Shown: piece after piece, positions 20,582-28,782 of the stretch
Layout: each line of letters opens with the position of its first letter
Numbering within the stretch: the stretch's first letter is position 1
Assembly (NCBI GenBank): GCA_038993745.2
Contig: CP160629.1
Location: forward strand, 2,790,001 to 2,854,000
Reading direction: 5' to 3'
DNA length: 64,000 nucleotides
Source of the DNA: Aliivibrio fischeri
GTDB lineage: Bacteria; Pseudomonadota; Gammaproteobacteria; Enterobacterales; Vibrionaceae
The notes under the pieces: model-generated
Database searches by the model: none
What the model was told of the DNA's origin: nothing
The model's input: only the letters and a program-made list of their open reading frames with translations
Position numbers and translations under genes: made by a program

Positions 20582-20606
20582 TCTAATTGTAGACTCGTTA
20601 TCTATA

Positions 20607-20640
20607 AAAAACGCCGCCAATTAACCTTGGCGGCGTTTTT
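20607..20640 (+). terminator. Rho-independent terminator after gor
   Basis: AAAAACGCCGCCAA and TTGGCGGCGTTTTT pair perfectly around TTAACC. The stem is very GC-rich. Confidence 0.95.
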
Positions 20641-20683
20641 GTTTTATTGAATCATGTTTAACTCAATTAAGCAGTTAGTGACA

Positions 20684-21412
20684 TTACTTACTCGATTTTT
20701 CTGCGATTTTAGCTTCAACCATAGGTGCTAATTTTTCATAAGGTAAATAGCCCGGAAGAAGTTGACCATCGATCAACATAGCTGGTGTTCCTCGCACGCC
20801 TAAATCCGTAAATAATTGATAGTTCTTCGCTACCATATCTTGAACTTCGTCATTCGTTGATACGTACTTTTCCGCATCATTCGCTTTTGCGACCTTCATG
20901 ATAGAGCGCATATTGTGAATTCCCGGCTTACTTAATAAGGTTTCACTGATCTTATTAAATTTGTCTGGGCTTTCCTTCCACACTCTTAATGCAAAGGTTG
21001 CCGAGTTAGCCGGATTGGAACCTTCTTTAAGTGGTACATAAATGTTTATCACTTTAAGATCATCCGGATGCTCTTCGACCAGCTTCATTAATACTGGGTC
21101 TAATTTTTTACACCAAGGGCAACTTAAATCCGTTAATACAACAATGGTTAATTTAGGATTTTTCGCACCAAACCACGGTAGATTTGGGTTGTTGTACATA
21201 TAATCATGATAATCTGCCAACGTTTTTTCATACTTACCCTGTTGAGCAATATACATAGCCAAACTCTCATGAAGGCTATCAATAATAGTAGGGTTGTCTT
21301 TAAGCATTTTATTAATATCTTCCACTTTCTCCAATTGAGTCATTGCAGAAGCAAGAGGAGAAAATAAGCATGCCATAACCAGTGTTGTGATTAATTTCGT
21401 TTTAAATTTCAT
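20684..21412 (-). CDS. scsC: Periplasmic DsbA/DsbC-like disulfide protein (ScsC-type)
   Basis: Exported thioredoxin-fold protein of 242 residues. The signal peptide is MKFKTKLITTLVMACLFSPL with cleavage after ASA. The N-terminal helical part (EKVEDINKMLKDNPTIIDSL) resembles the oligomerisation stalk of ScsC. The redox site is CPWCKK in LTDLSCPWCKKLDPVL, and the cis-proline loop is in VRGTPAMLIDG. Members of the ScsBCD set act in periplasmic thiol redox and copper tolerance. It is the last gene of the operon, 24 bp after the scsD-like gene. Assignment to ScsC rather than another DsbA-like protein rests on the neighbours. Confidence 0.8.
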   Translation of the reverse strand: MKFKTKLITTLVMACLFSPLASAMTQLEKVEDINKMLKDNPTIIDSLHESLAMYIAQQGKYEKTLADYHDYMYNNPNLPWFGAKNPKLTIVVLTDLSCPWCKKLDPVLMKLVEEHPDDLKVINIYVPLKEGSNPANSATFALRVWKESPDKFNKISETLLSKPGIHNMRSIMKVAKANDAEKYVSTNDEVQDMVAKNYQLFTDLGVRGTPAMLIDGQLLPGYLPYEKLAPMVEAKIAEKSSK

Positions 21413-21436
21413 TTTTTATTGTCCGTATATATTCGT

Positions 21437-21939
21437 TTAGATAAGCCATAAGCGAGCAAGTAATCCCATCGGAGTTGTTATCCCCGTGGTGATGTTTTTT
21501 ATCTCGCCTTTATCAATAATGACGATGGTTGGGGTCACTTGAATGCCCATTCTCTTGAAATATCGCCACGCGTATCATTCATATTTTTAAAAGTGTAATC
21601 GTGAGATCTCATATAACTAGAGACTCTTCTGTCCTCTCCAGAACTCGTACTCACACCAACAACTTGATAAGAATCACTGAACCAATTAATGGTTGGCGTT
21701 ACAAATCGACACGCTGCACACCACGTCGCCCAGAAATACACCACCACCGGCTTTTCTTGGCTCATAGCGATAACATCAATCTCTTCACCTGTTGTACTTA
21801 TTCCAGCAAGAGCAGGGGCAGTATTCGCTGGCATATCTTTAGTTCTCCACGCATCAACAGTAAAACTAAAAATAATAATCACCAGAAGGTAAATCAGTGT
21901 CTCTTTACCCCAGCGCTTCATTTTTTGTCTTTTCCCCAT
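21437..21939 (-). pseudogene. scsD: TlpA/ScsD-like membrane-anchored thioredoxin, frameshifted
   Basis: Membrane-tethered thioredoxin-like protein. An N-terminal helix (ETLIYLLVIIIFSFTVDAW) is followed by a periplasmic domain with the site WATWCAACRF. The frame ends early at 21535 (REWAFK-stop). Adding one A at 21550-21551 gives REMGIQVTPTIVIIDKGE, with the expected cis-proline VTPT, and runs to a stop at 21437. The total is 167 residues, the normal ScsD length. The start overlaps the stop of the DsbD-like gene as TAATG. The break removes the cis-proline loop, so the protein as written would be inactive. Confidence 0.85.
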
Positions 21940-24035
21940 TACGGTTTATTTCCTGCTTTTTTAATCGCATCCATAACGACTTTTTCATTCAAAATAACCG
22001 GAAGTTCGATGCCGTTTGGCGCACTTGGACCATAAACCACATTAAATGGCACTCCAAATCGTCCATGTTCTTGTAAGTAAGAGGTGATTTTTTCACTCGG
22101 AACCGTCCAGTCTCCCTGCATAGGTACAACATTGGCGCTGTTTAACTCGCTATAAACCGGCTCTTGAAGCAACACACCAATTTTGTTTGCCTTACAGGTC
22201 ACACACCAATCAGCGGTAACATCAACAAAGACCACTTTTCCTTCATCTACATATTGCTGAATAGATTCACTCGATAACGGAACCCATTTAGGCTCTTCAG
22301 GCAGTAGGTCCGTTGACGTTATGCTGTCTATCACGGTGCCAAAACCAAATGCGATAGCAAACAAAATACTTAACCACCCTGCCGCTTTCTTACTATGAAC
22401 TTGAACGGTTCGCAGCAAGATTACGCCACCCGCAATTGCTGCAATGATATAAATCCAAAACTCTGATAGATGGTTAGAGAGTAAGTTCAGCAACCAAATG
22501 CTAGTAATAAGCATCATTGCACCAAAGAGATACTTAACCTTACTCATCCATGGGCCGGGTTTAGGTAATGAAAGAGCAATGGATGGGAAGAGGGCAACCA
22601 ATATCCATGGCAGAGCCATACCAAGTGCTAACGCAGTAAAAATGCCGTACATGGTTGGGATGTTTGTAGCTAAAGCAAAGGCGACCGCAGTACCTAAGAA
22701 AGGTGCGGAGCAAGGAGTAGAAAGTAAGGTGGCAAACATACCTTGAATAAAATGACCAAAGTACGAGTTGTTCCCTTTTGATGCGATCCAAGTGTTGGTG
22801 TTTGAGGATAATCGAATTTCAAACAAGCTCAGCATATTGGCACCAAACAATGCCGTAATAAGCGTCATGATTCCAATAAACCACGCACTCTGAAATTGAA
22901 TGCCCCACCCAATTGCACTGCCTGATAACTTAAGTACTACTAAGAACGAAGCCAAAAGCCAAAACGAAAAAACAATCCCACTTGCAGAGGCTAAAAACTG
23001 CAATTTAATCTGTTTTTTCTCAAGACCTTGAGCTGAAATAACACTGCTTAACTTCATTCCCAACACAGGGAAAACACAAGGCATTACGTTTAAAATCAAA
23101 CCACCAAATAAAGCAAATAAGATCATTTTCAAAATAGACTGCAATCCATTGCTGCTTGTGATTACCCCATCACTAATGCTTGCTGGTTGCTCTGCTATAA
23201 ACTCACTGTCTTTTAAAGTAACACTGATATTTTCACCAGTTAAATCCGGCGTTCCCATCCAACTGCTTACATCAAATGTTGCGGTAATATTGTTACCATC
23301 TACATCGATCTTTGGGCGAGAAAAATTAGCGTCTTGCATTTCATCTGACGGACCATCCACCAAAACATCAGGCGTTATCCACCCCATTTTTTTGCTTGCT
23401 GTCACCTGAAGCTGCATTTTTGTGGCATCCCACACTGCTTTTACATCACTGATCAGTGCAGACTCTTTTGGAACCTGACTTAACCCTTGGGCGTAAACGT
23501 GCATCGCTTCTTTAGAAAGCGTTAAATCAGCAGGAGTGAATGTAAGTTCAAATGGGTAGTCAGTCAGTACACAAATAGTGGTGCAGGATGACAAAGTGAG
23601 ATCAGCCTTAAAGGTAACCGGCTTATTAAGATCATCAATATGAAGTGTCATAGGGAAAATCACACTTCCCTTATACCCTAAGGTTTCAATACCAAGTAGA
23701 TCGAAGCGTTTCGGATACGGCCAATACCAATCGATACTGCGAATATTTTGAGAGTCCTCCCAAGTCATGCTCGGGGCAATACCACCTTCTCCAGGGCTTC
23801 TCCAATACGTTTTCCAATCACCCGCTAAGCGAACCTCTAGAAACCCGGCAACGGTTTGATCGACTTTATTGATTTGCCCAGTAAGAACAAAACGAGTTTC
23901 AATCGGAGTGTGGTTTGAATTTTTAAGCCACCCAGTATGTGGGGTTTCGGCTTGAGCAACGGATATAAATACGCTGCACAACATCGCGAATAGCCCAAAT
24001 AGGACCATACGTGTTGTCATTACTGATTTTTGCAT
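21939..24035 (-). CDS. scsB: ScsB/DsbD-like transmembrane thiol-disulfide reductase
   Basis: Inner-membrane electron hub that passes electrons from cytoplasmic thioredoxin to periplasmic partners. The 698-residue protein has a signal peptide (VLFGLFAMLCSVFISVAQAE), a large periplasmic alpha domain (about residues 30-290), a polytopic domain with the paired Cys motifs MPCVFPVLGMK and TPCSAPFLGT, and a C-terminal thioredoxin domain with CVTCK. The long N-terminal domain and the ScsC/ScsD-like neighbours favour ScsB over DsbD. It comes after a small membrane protein gene and is translationally coupled to scsD. Confidence 0.88.
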   Translation of the reverse strand: MQKSVMTTRMVLFGLFAMLCSVFISVAQAETPHTGWLKNSNHTPIETRFVLTGQINKVDQTVAGFLEVRLAGDWKTYWRSPGEGGIAPSMTWEDSQNIRSIDWYWPYPKRFDLLGIETLGYKGSVIFPMTLHIDDLNKPVTFKADLTLSSCTTICVLTDYPFELTFTPADLTLSKEAMHVYAQGLSQVPKESALISDVKAVWDATKMQLQVTASKKMGWITPDVLVDGPSDEMQDANFSRPKIDVDGNNITATFDVSSWMGTPDLTGENISVTLKDSEFIAEQPASISDGVITSSNGLQSILKMILFALFGGLILNVMPCVFPVLGMKLSSVISAQGLEKKQIKLQFLASASGIVFSFWLLASFLVVLKLSGSAIGWGIQFQSAWFIGIMTLITALFGANMLSLFEIRLSSNTNTWIASKGNNSYFGHFIQGMFATLLSTPCSAPFLGTAVAFALATNIPTMYGIFTALALGMALPWILVALFPSIALSLPKPGPWMSKVKYLFGAMMLITSIWLLNLLSNHLSEFWIYIIAAIAGGVILLRTVQVHSKKAAGWLSILFAIAFGFGTVIDSITSTDLLPEEPKWVPLSSESIQQYVDEGKVVFVDVTADWCVTCKANKIGVLLQEPVYSELNSANVVPMQGDWTVPSEKITSYLQEHGRFGVPFNVVYGPSAPNGIELPVILNEKVVMDAIKKAGNKP

Positions 24036-24091
24036 CTGTGTTTCCTTTAAAAAATAAATATACGTCGAACGTCGTTAAAACATTCGATTAT

Positions 24092-24475
24092 TTATTCTCT
24101 AAAAACACACAACTTGAGGTGAACCCGCCTTCCTTTATGAAGAATAGGCTCGGTAAATGAAGAGGTATAGCTGAATGATAAACACAACCCAATAACGAGA
24201 AGAACCGTGAATATCTGAACAATAAGCGCATGATCGCCAACTTGATGTTGTTCGAAATGGATTAAATGTTCCGATAATTCACACTTATCACCTAATCCAT
24301 TTTTGTCTTGCTGTGTTTCCGATGCTTGTTGCACAGTATCAGATACTGAGCTATCCAACGGCAAAGAACACGAACTCAATAAACCAATATTATTTGCCGC
24401 ACAGACAAAGATAACCCAACACACAAGAATGAGGGGCCATCTAAAAAAATCATGTCTGTAAAACGCAGATTTCAT
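24092..24475 (-). CDS. Small membrane protein upstream of scsB
   Basis: A 127-residue protein not recognised with confidence. It has a hydrophobic segment at about residues 12-35 (WPLILVCWVIFVCAANNIGL), a polar loop with Cys residues and a His-containing stretch (HLIHFEQHQVGDH), and a second hydrophobic segment at about 82-103 (IVQIFTVLLVIGLCLSF). The topology suggests two membrane helices with an external loop of about 45 residues. It is the first gene of the presumed scs operon. That position, and the Cys/His loop, would fit a copper-related accessory protein such as ScsA, but this is inference. The ATG at 24475 is preferred to the TTG just upstream. Confidence 0.65.
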   Translation of the reverse strand: MKSAFYRHDFFRWPLILVCWVIFVCAANNIGLLSSCSLPLDSSVSDTVQQASETQQDKNGLGDKCELSEHLIHFEQHQVGDHALIVQIFTVLLVIGLCLSFSYTSSFTEPILHKGRRVHLKLCVFRE

Positions 24476-24559
24476 CAACTGGTTAACTACAAGAATAAGG
24501 AACGAGTGCAGTTAGGACACACGCTCCTTTAAATAGTTTCCTAGTTTACATATTTAAAT

Positions 24560-25150
24560 TTAATGAGCGTGGTTATGATGATGGTGATGACCGCAGCCAC
24601 ATGTTGGTGCTGCAACCACGCTTTGTAATGGATGGAATTCCATTTTTTCTTGCAGCGCTTCAGGTGTTAATGAATTTAATAGGTGCATATTCTCGACATT
24701 TACCACATTAACATCACCTAATTCACGTTGTGTTTTTGCTACTTCAATAAACTGACGACTTAACGCTTCAGGTAACGTAAATTCACGAATTGCACACAAT
24801 AAATTGGTTGCTGTATCTACCGCAATCATAGAAACAGATAAGGTGTTATCTTCAGAAAGTGAGAAATATTCATCTGGAATTGCTGATGAATTAAATTGCA
24901 TTTCAAAAGCTAAATCACCAAAACTAACAACAAGTAGGCAACCACCTTTTTCTGATGATACTAAACCTAATTGAGCACCGCTTTGACCTAATAGTGTTTG
25001 TTCATCAGCGGTAATATTGCTAAGTCCAACATACAGTAAATTAGGTAAATCATTACGAAATAGTTCAAGCATCGCACCGTCACCCTCTTGAAACGGGTGG
25101 TTTTCAAACGTTTGTCCAACTTGAAATTGTGGAGTGTTGTGTTCAGCCAT
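24560..25150 (-). CDS. Uncharacterised protein with His-rich C-terminal tail
   Basis: A 196-residue protein of unknown function. The start at 25150 (MAEHNTPQFQVGQTF) has AAGG about 8 bases upstream. No signal peptide or membrane segment is visible. The tail ends APTCGCGHHHHHNHAH: two Cys and a run of His that could bind a transition metal. The body contains LLYVGLSNITADEQTLL and a Cys in SSEKGGCLLVV. It is 84 bp upstream of the scs-type operon on the same strand, which may point to a metal or redox role. Confidence 0.7.
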   Translation of the reverse strand: MAEHNTPQFQVGQTFENHPFQEGDGAMLELFRNDLPNLLYVGLSNITADEQTLLGQSGAQLGLVSSEKGGCLLVVSFGDLAFEMQFNSSAIPDEYFSLSEDNTLSVSMIAVDTATNLLCAIREFTLPEALSRQFIEVAKTQRELGDVNVVNVENMHLLNSLTPEALQEKMEFHPLQSVVAAPTCGCGHHHHHNHAH

Positions 25151-25415
25151 AATCATTACCTTCTTAATCTGTATCTCAATTTATACCGCTAAGTGTAATC
25201 CTTATTTGAAAAATGACTATCCTAGTAAAAAGCAAATCACTATTACTTATTTGTAATAATAACCGTGACAAATAATTTATTATTAAGAATATCAATAATC
25301 ATCATCTACAGAGATCAAGAATTTTATTCAAATCTTCTTAAAAACGAGAAAATTCATTCACATTTTGAATATTAACTTATACAGTACGCACAAATTATTT
25401 TTATAAATTAACATC

Positions 25416-26741
25416 GTGCTGCTAGGTACTTCTTCAACACAAATCTTTTATCACTTGTTAGATCTGGATGATGAACAACAGCAAAAAGTGCTCGACACAC
25501 TTAAAGAAAATCAACCAGAAATCCATCAAGAGATCACAGCGTTACTAGGTTCTTCCCCATCAGAGCATTTCTCCGATCTGCTCGGCTTTCACGCGCAACA
25601 AACTTGCCATTTTGATTGGGATTTAAGCAATCAAACGATTGATAAATACCAATTACGTGATGAGTTGGGTCGTGGAGGAATGGGGGTTGTTTATTCCGCA
25701 CATCGAGCAAATGGTACTTTTGAACAAGAGTTGGCTATTAAGTTTATTCAGCCAAGTTTTAACAACCTACTCGATAAAAGAGCGCTATTTGAAGAAGCTC
25801 AACTTTTAGCTCGTTTAAATCACCCCTACATTGCAAAAGTATTCGATGGTGGTGAGCACCAAAATCTTGTTTATGTCGTAATGGAAAAAGTGATTGGTTC
25901 AACGCTTAACGATTTTTTAGTAACGCATGAACTATCCAAGACACAAAAATTACACCTATTTAGTCAAGTTTGTAAGGCTCTTGAACACGCACATCAGCAC
26001 AATGTACTTCATGCCGATCTTAAGCCTGAAAACATATTGATTGATAAGCAACACTCTCCCAAATTAATCGACTTTAACCTTACTCAAAAGGTAAAAGAGA
26101 GCACGATTGAGCCTCAACAAGGTGTACTTGCCTTTAGTGAGCAGTTTGCAAGCCCTGAACAGAAATCAGGAGGATTTCTTACGCAACAGAGTGATATTTT
26201 TTCACTCGGAAAGATCTTACATTTGCTATTTCCAGTAACAAATGAAAATGATGATATTCACTGCATCCAAACGAAAGCGATGCAAGAATCATTAGATAAG
26301 CGCTATCGCTCGGTTTTAGAACTGCGATTAGATATCGAAGCGGTTATCGCTTCTCGTCCAATTAGCTTAAAGCAGCATCGTCCATGCTATACATTAACGT
26401 GCCTATTAAAACGTAAACCTATTCCTTCATTTTTATGTGCATTATTAATGATTACAGGCATCGCATTTTCAAGTTTATTAGCACTTAAAAACCATCAGTT
26501 AGAACAAGAAAAAATCGTTGCTGAAAACATGATGTATGAAGTGACGCAATTACTGTTTCACTCAAAAGGGTCAAGCGTCTCTCAAGCATCGATTAACTCG
26601 ATGTTAGAGCTTACTCGTCGCCGAATTTTATCTAATCCAGATTTACCAGCACATATAAAACAGCGAATGTTATTGGCCATGATGACGCCGATCCCAACAA
26701 AACAGAAATTAACCACTCATCATTTCACTAATAATAATTAA
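25416..26741 (+). CDS. Membrane Ser/Thr protein kinase (PknT-like)
   Basis: A 441-residue Hanks-type kinase. It has a short N-terminal helical region, a kinase domain at about residues 78-335, one membrane helix at about 335-355 (PSFLCALLMITGIAFSSLLA) and about 85 residues outside. The glycine loop GRGGMGVVYSAHR and Lys109 (AIKF) are present. The catalytic loop reads HADLKPEN (Asp201, Asn206) in place of HRD, and the metal motif DFN (219-221) in place of DFG. All catalytic residues are kept, so it is probably an active non-RD kinase. The GTG start has no good ribosome-binding site, and an in-frame TAA lies just upstream. It is first in an operon with an ECF sigma factor, the layout of V. parahaemolyticus pknT-ecfP. 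Confidence 0.88.
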   Translation: MLLGTSSTQIFYHLLDLDDEQQQKVLDTLKENQPEIHQEITALLGSSPSEHFSDLLGFHAQQTCHFDWDLSNQTIDKYQLRDELGRGGMGVVYSAHRANGTFEQELAIKFIQPSFNNLLDKRALFEEAQLLARLNHPYIAKVFDGGEHQNLVYVVMEKVIGSTLNDFLVTHELSKTQKLHLFSQVCKALEHAHQHNVLHADLKPENILIDKQHSPKLIDFNLTQKVKESTIEPQQGVLAFSEQFASPEQKSGGFLTQQSDIFSLGKILHLLFPVTNENDDIHCIQTKAMQESLDKRYRSVLELRLDIEAVIASRPISLKQHRPCYTLTCLLKRKPIPSFLCALLMITGIAFSSLLALKNHQLEQEKIVAENMMYEVTQLLFHSKGSSVSQASINSMLELTRRRILSNPDLPAHIKQRMLLAMMTPIPTKQKLTTHHFTNNN

Positions 26742-26770
26742 ATTCTCGTTTAGAAAAGGACATTCATAAT

Positions 26771-28198
26771 ATGAAAAACAAACCGTTTTCAGATCTTTTA
26801 TTGATGCTATTTCTAGGCACTCCTTCTGTTGCTCATGCAGAAATAAAAACGGGATATTTCATCGACTCACCAGTTACTGGTCTTTATTACCAAACAAGCT
26901 CACAACTGTCTGGAACGACAAATAAAGGGGCTTTTGAGTATCGAACTGGTGATGTGGTGCGTTTTTTCTTAGGTACTGATGAAAATGGTTATCTTATTAG
27001 TACACTATCAGGCCAAGAAGTGGTTACCCCAACGTTAGCCACCACAACACCAAGTAAAAGTATTAATTTAACTCGGTTATTGCTCTCTCTTGATAGTTCA
27101 CCAAGCAACCGAGATGAAATCACTCTAGCAAGTAAGATGCTTTCTAACGTGGATTTTCAACAACGACTTAAGCAAATCGATCTCAATGTATTAGACAGTT
27201 CTTCTAAAGAACTAAATATTGATCTCGTTTCAGTAAAAGAAGCCGTTGAACACTTAAATCTAAGCCAGCAATACATCGAAGATAATTTCACTTCCGATGA
27301 CATTATTTATGAGCCAGTCAATAAACATCTAAAACACATCATCATTAAGAAAAAAGACTGGCAAGGTCGAATGTGTGCTTACGACATTAAATATCAGCAT
27401 CACCCAAGATATCGCCCTTCTTTTGGCAATATGGAATATACGGTGACAAATACTCACCTTATCCAATACCCAAGCGCTGGTGATTACTTTAATGGCTGTG
27501 AATTAGATACCAGCCTCCCTGTGATCGCAAACAAAAGTCCTATCTCTGAATTTGAAGGCTTTGGCGGAATGATCGGATGTGCCCCAACAGGATGCACACG
27601 TAATGACCTTAATGGGTTTACGTTAGACGACTATAACGACGAAGGTGACTGGAAATACCGAACCATTGCAATGAATTTTGATCCTGAAACTGAATTAATG
27701 ATGGAGAAAATTCAAGGGTTAGGGCCTAACGAACACGTGCGCCATCAAAATAGAGGTGAACAAATTGCTTTTATTTATCCGATAGATAAAGAAGAAAAAA
27801 TCCCTTTTGAAGGCATATGGCAACAAACCCAATATCACGGTCAAAAAATCGAAAAACACTGTTTATTAGTCAAAAATCATCAAGTTCTTAAGCACCCAAA
27901 AACAGGTAAAACGTGCTCAAAAAATGAAGAACAGTACACCTTGAATGTGACTAAAGACTACGCCGATATGTGGTGGGTAAACAATAAAGATAATAACGCT
28001 CGACTAGAACAAATGAATCTATTGATTCGTTGGTATCTCAACGGAAATCAGGTTCAACACACAACATGGGAGTATTTACCCGCCGGTAGAGATTGGAAGC
28101 AAGGGGTTCTCTATCGCTATCGACAAACACTTCAACGCCAACCAAATGGTATTGAAACTATGGATACATTTTCTGTCTCTGAATTTAGCAAAATATAA
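26771..28198 (+). CDS. Uncharacterised exported protein of the kinase/sigma operon
   Basis: A 475-residue secreted or periplasmic protein with a signal peptide (SDLLLMLFLGTPSVAHAE). The N-terminal domain (GYFIDSPVTGLYYQTSSQ, GAFEYRTGDVVRFFLG) resembles a small beta domain seen at the start of many bacterial surface lipoproteins, although there is no lipobox here. The rest is rich in aromatic and polar residues with scattered Cys (CELDTS, GCAPTGCTRND), and is not recognised. It is 29 bp after the kinase and 11 bp before the sigma factor, so it is part of the same transcript. It occupies the place of V. parahaemolyticus VP0056 and could be an envelope sensor or target; this is inference. Confidence 0.75.
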   Translation: MKNKPFSDLLLMLFLGTPSVAHAEIKTGYFIDSPVTGLYYQTSSQLSGTTNKGAFEYRTGDVVRFFLGTDENGYLISTLSGQEVVTPTLATTTPSKSINLTRLLLSLDSSPSNRDEITLASKMLSNVDFQQRLKQIDLNVLDSSSKELNIDLVSVKEAVEHLNLSQQYIEDNFTSDDIIYEPVNKHLKHIIIKKKDWQGRMCAYDIKYQHHPRYRPSFGNMEYTVTNTHLIQYPSAGDYFNGCELDTSLPVIANKSPISEFEGFGGMIGCAPTGCTRNDLNGFTLDDYNDEGDWKYRTIAMNFDPETELMMEKIQGLGPNEHVRHQNRGEQIAFIYPIDKEEKIPFEGIWQQTQYHGQKIEKHCLLVKNHQVLKHPKTGKTCSKNEEQYTLNVTKDYADMWWVNNKDNNARLEQMNLLIRWYLNGNQVQHTTWEYLPAGRDWKQGVLYRYRQTLQRQPNGIETMDTFSVSEFSKI

Positions 28199-28209
28199 CG
28201 GAATTAGTC

Positions 28210-28776
28210 ATGAAAACAACAACAGAACTGACACGCATTATTCAAGATTGGCAAGCAGGAAATAAACAAGCTGAAAACCAGTTATATCAATTCGCTTATT
28301 TACAGCTCAGACATATCGCTCAAGAAGAACGAAAACGTAACGCTGAAAAATTCGGCCAACATAATGATGTTCTGACTGACAGCGTAAATAGCACAACCGC
28401 TTTGATTCACGACGCTTACCTTAAGCTTTCAAACTCAGAACTAAGTGATGTAAAAACCAAACGCGATTTCTTTTTAATGGCCACCAAAGTGATGCGCCAA
28501 ATCTTGATCGACAATGCCCGTTCACAACAGGCTCAAAAGCGTCAGGCGCTAACCTCAATTCAAGATGATAATGATAAATTTGAACAATTGATCATTATGG
28601 ATAAAGCACTTGATAGCTTTAGTGTGCGCTATCCCCGCCAATCAAACGCTCTAAAGTTAAAATATCTTATGGGTATGAAAAACAATGAAATTTGCCAACT
28701 TTTAGAATGCAGCTCAAGCCTAATAGAGAAAGATTTAAAATTCTCTCGCAGCTGGCTTCAAACTCGTATGATGTAA
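28210..28776 (+). CDS. ecfP: ECF sigma factor, EcfP-like (ECF43-type)
   Basis: A 188-residue extracytoplasmic-function sigma factor. Region 2 spans about residues 8-95 (HIAQEERKRNAEKF, LIHDAYLKLSNSE) and region 4 about residues 130-185 (KLKYLMGMKNNEICQLLECS). Where most ECF factors carry an acidic DAED-like motif in region 2.2, this one reads NSTTALIHDAYLKL with Thr62 and Thr63. In V. parahaemolyticus EcfP, Thr63 is phosphorylated by the kinase PknT to give the missing negative charge, and both the residue number and the gene layout agree. No anti-sigma gene is adjacent, which fits control by phosphorylation. Confidence 0.88.
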   Translation: MKTTTELTRIIQDWQAGNKQAENQLYQFAYLQLRHIAQEERKRNAEKFGQHNDVLTDSVNSTTALIHDAYLKLSNSELSDVKTKRDFFLMATKVMRQILIDNARSQQAQKRQALTSIQDDNDKFEQLIIMDKALDSFSVRYPRQSNALKLKYLMGMKNNEICQLLECSSSLIEKDLKFSRSWLQTRMM

Positions 28777-28782
28777 TTACTA

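Noticed and set aside
21601..22035. 144-residue plus-strand frame across scsB and scsD
   Set aside because: Antisense to two conserved genes; its composition is that of a shadow frame.
25416..26741. Kinase as a pseudokinase because of HAD and DFN
   Set aside because: The lysine, catalytic Asp, Asn and metal-binding Asp are all present, so catalysis is likely kept.
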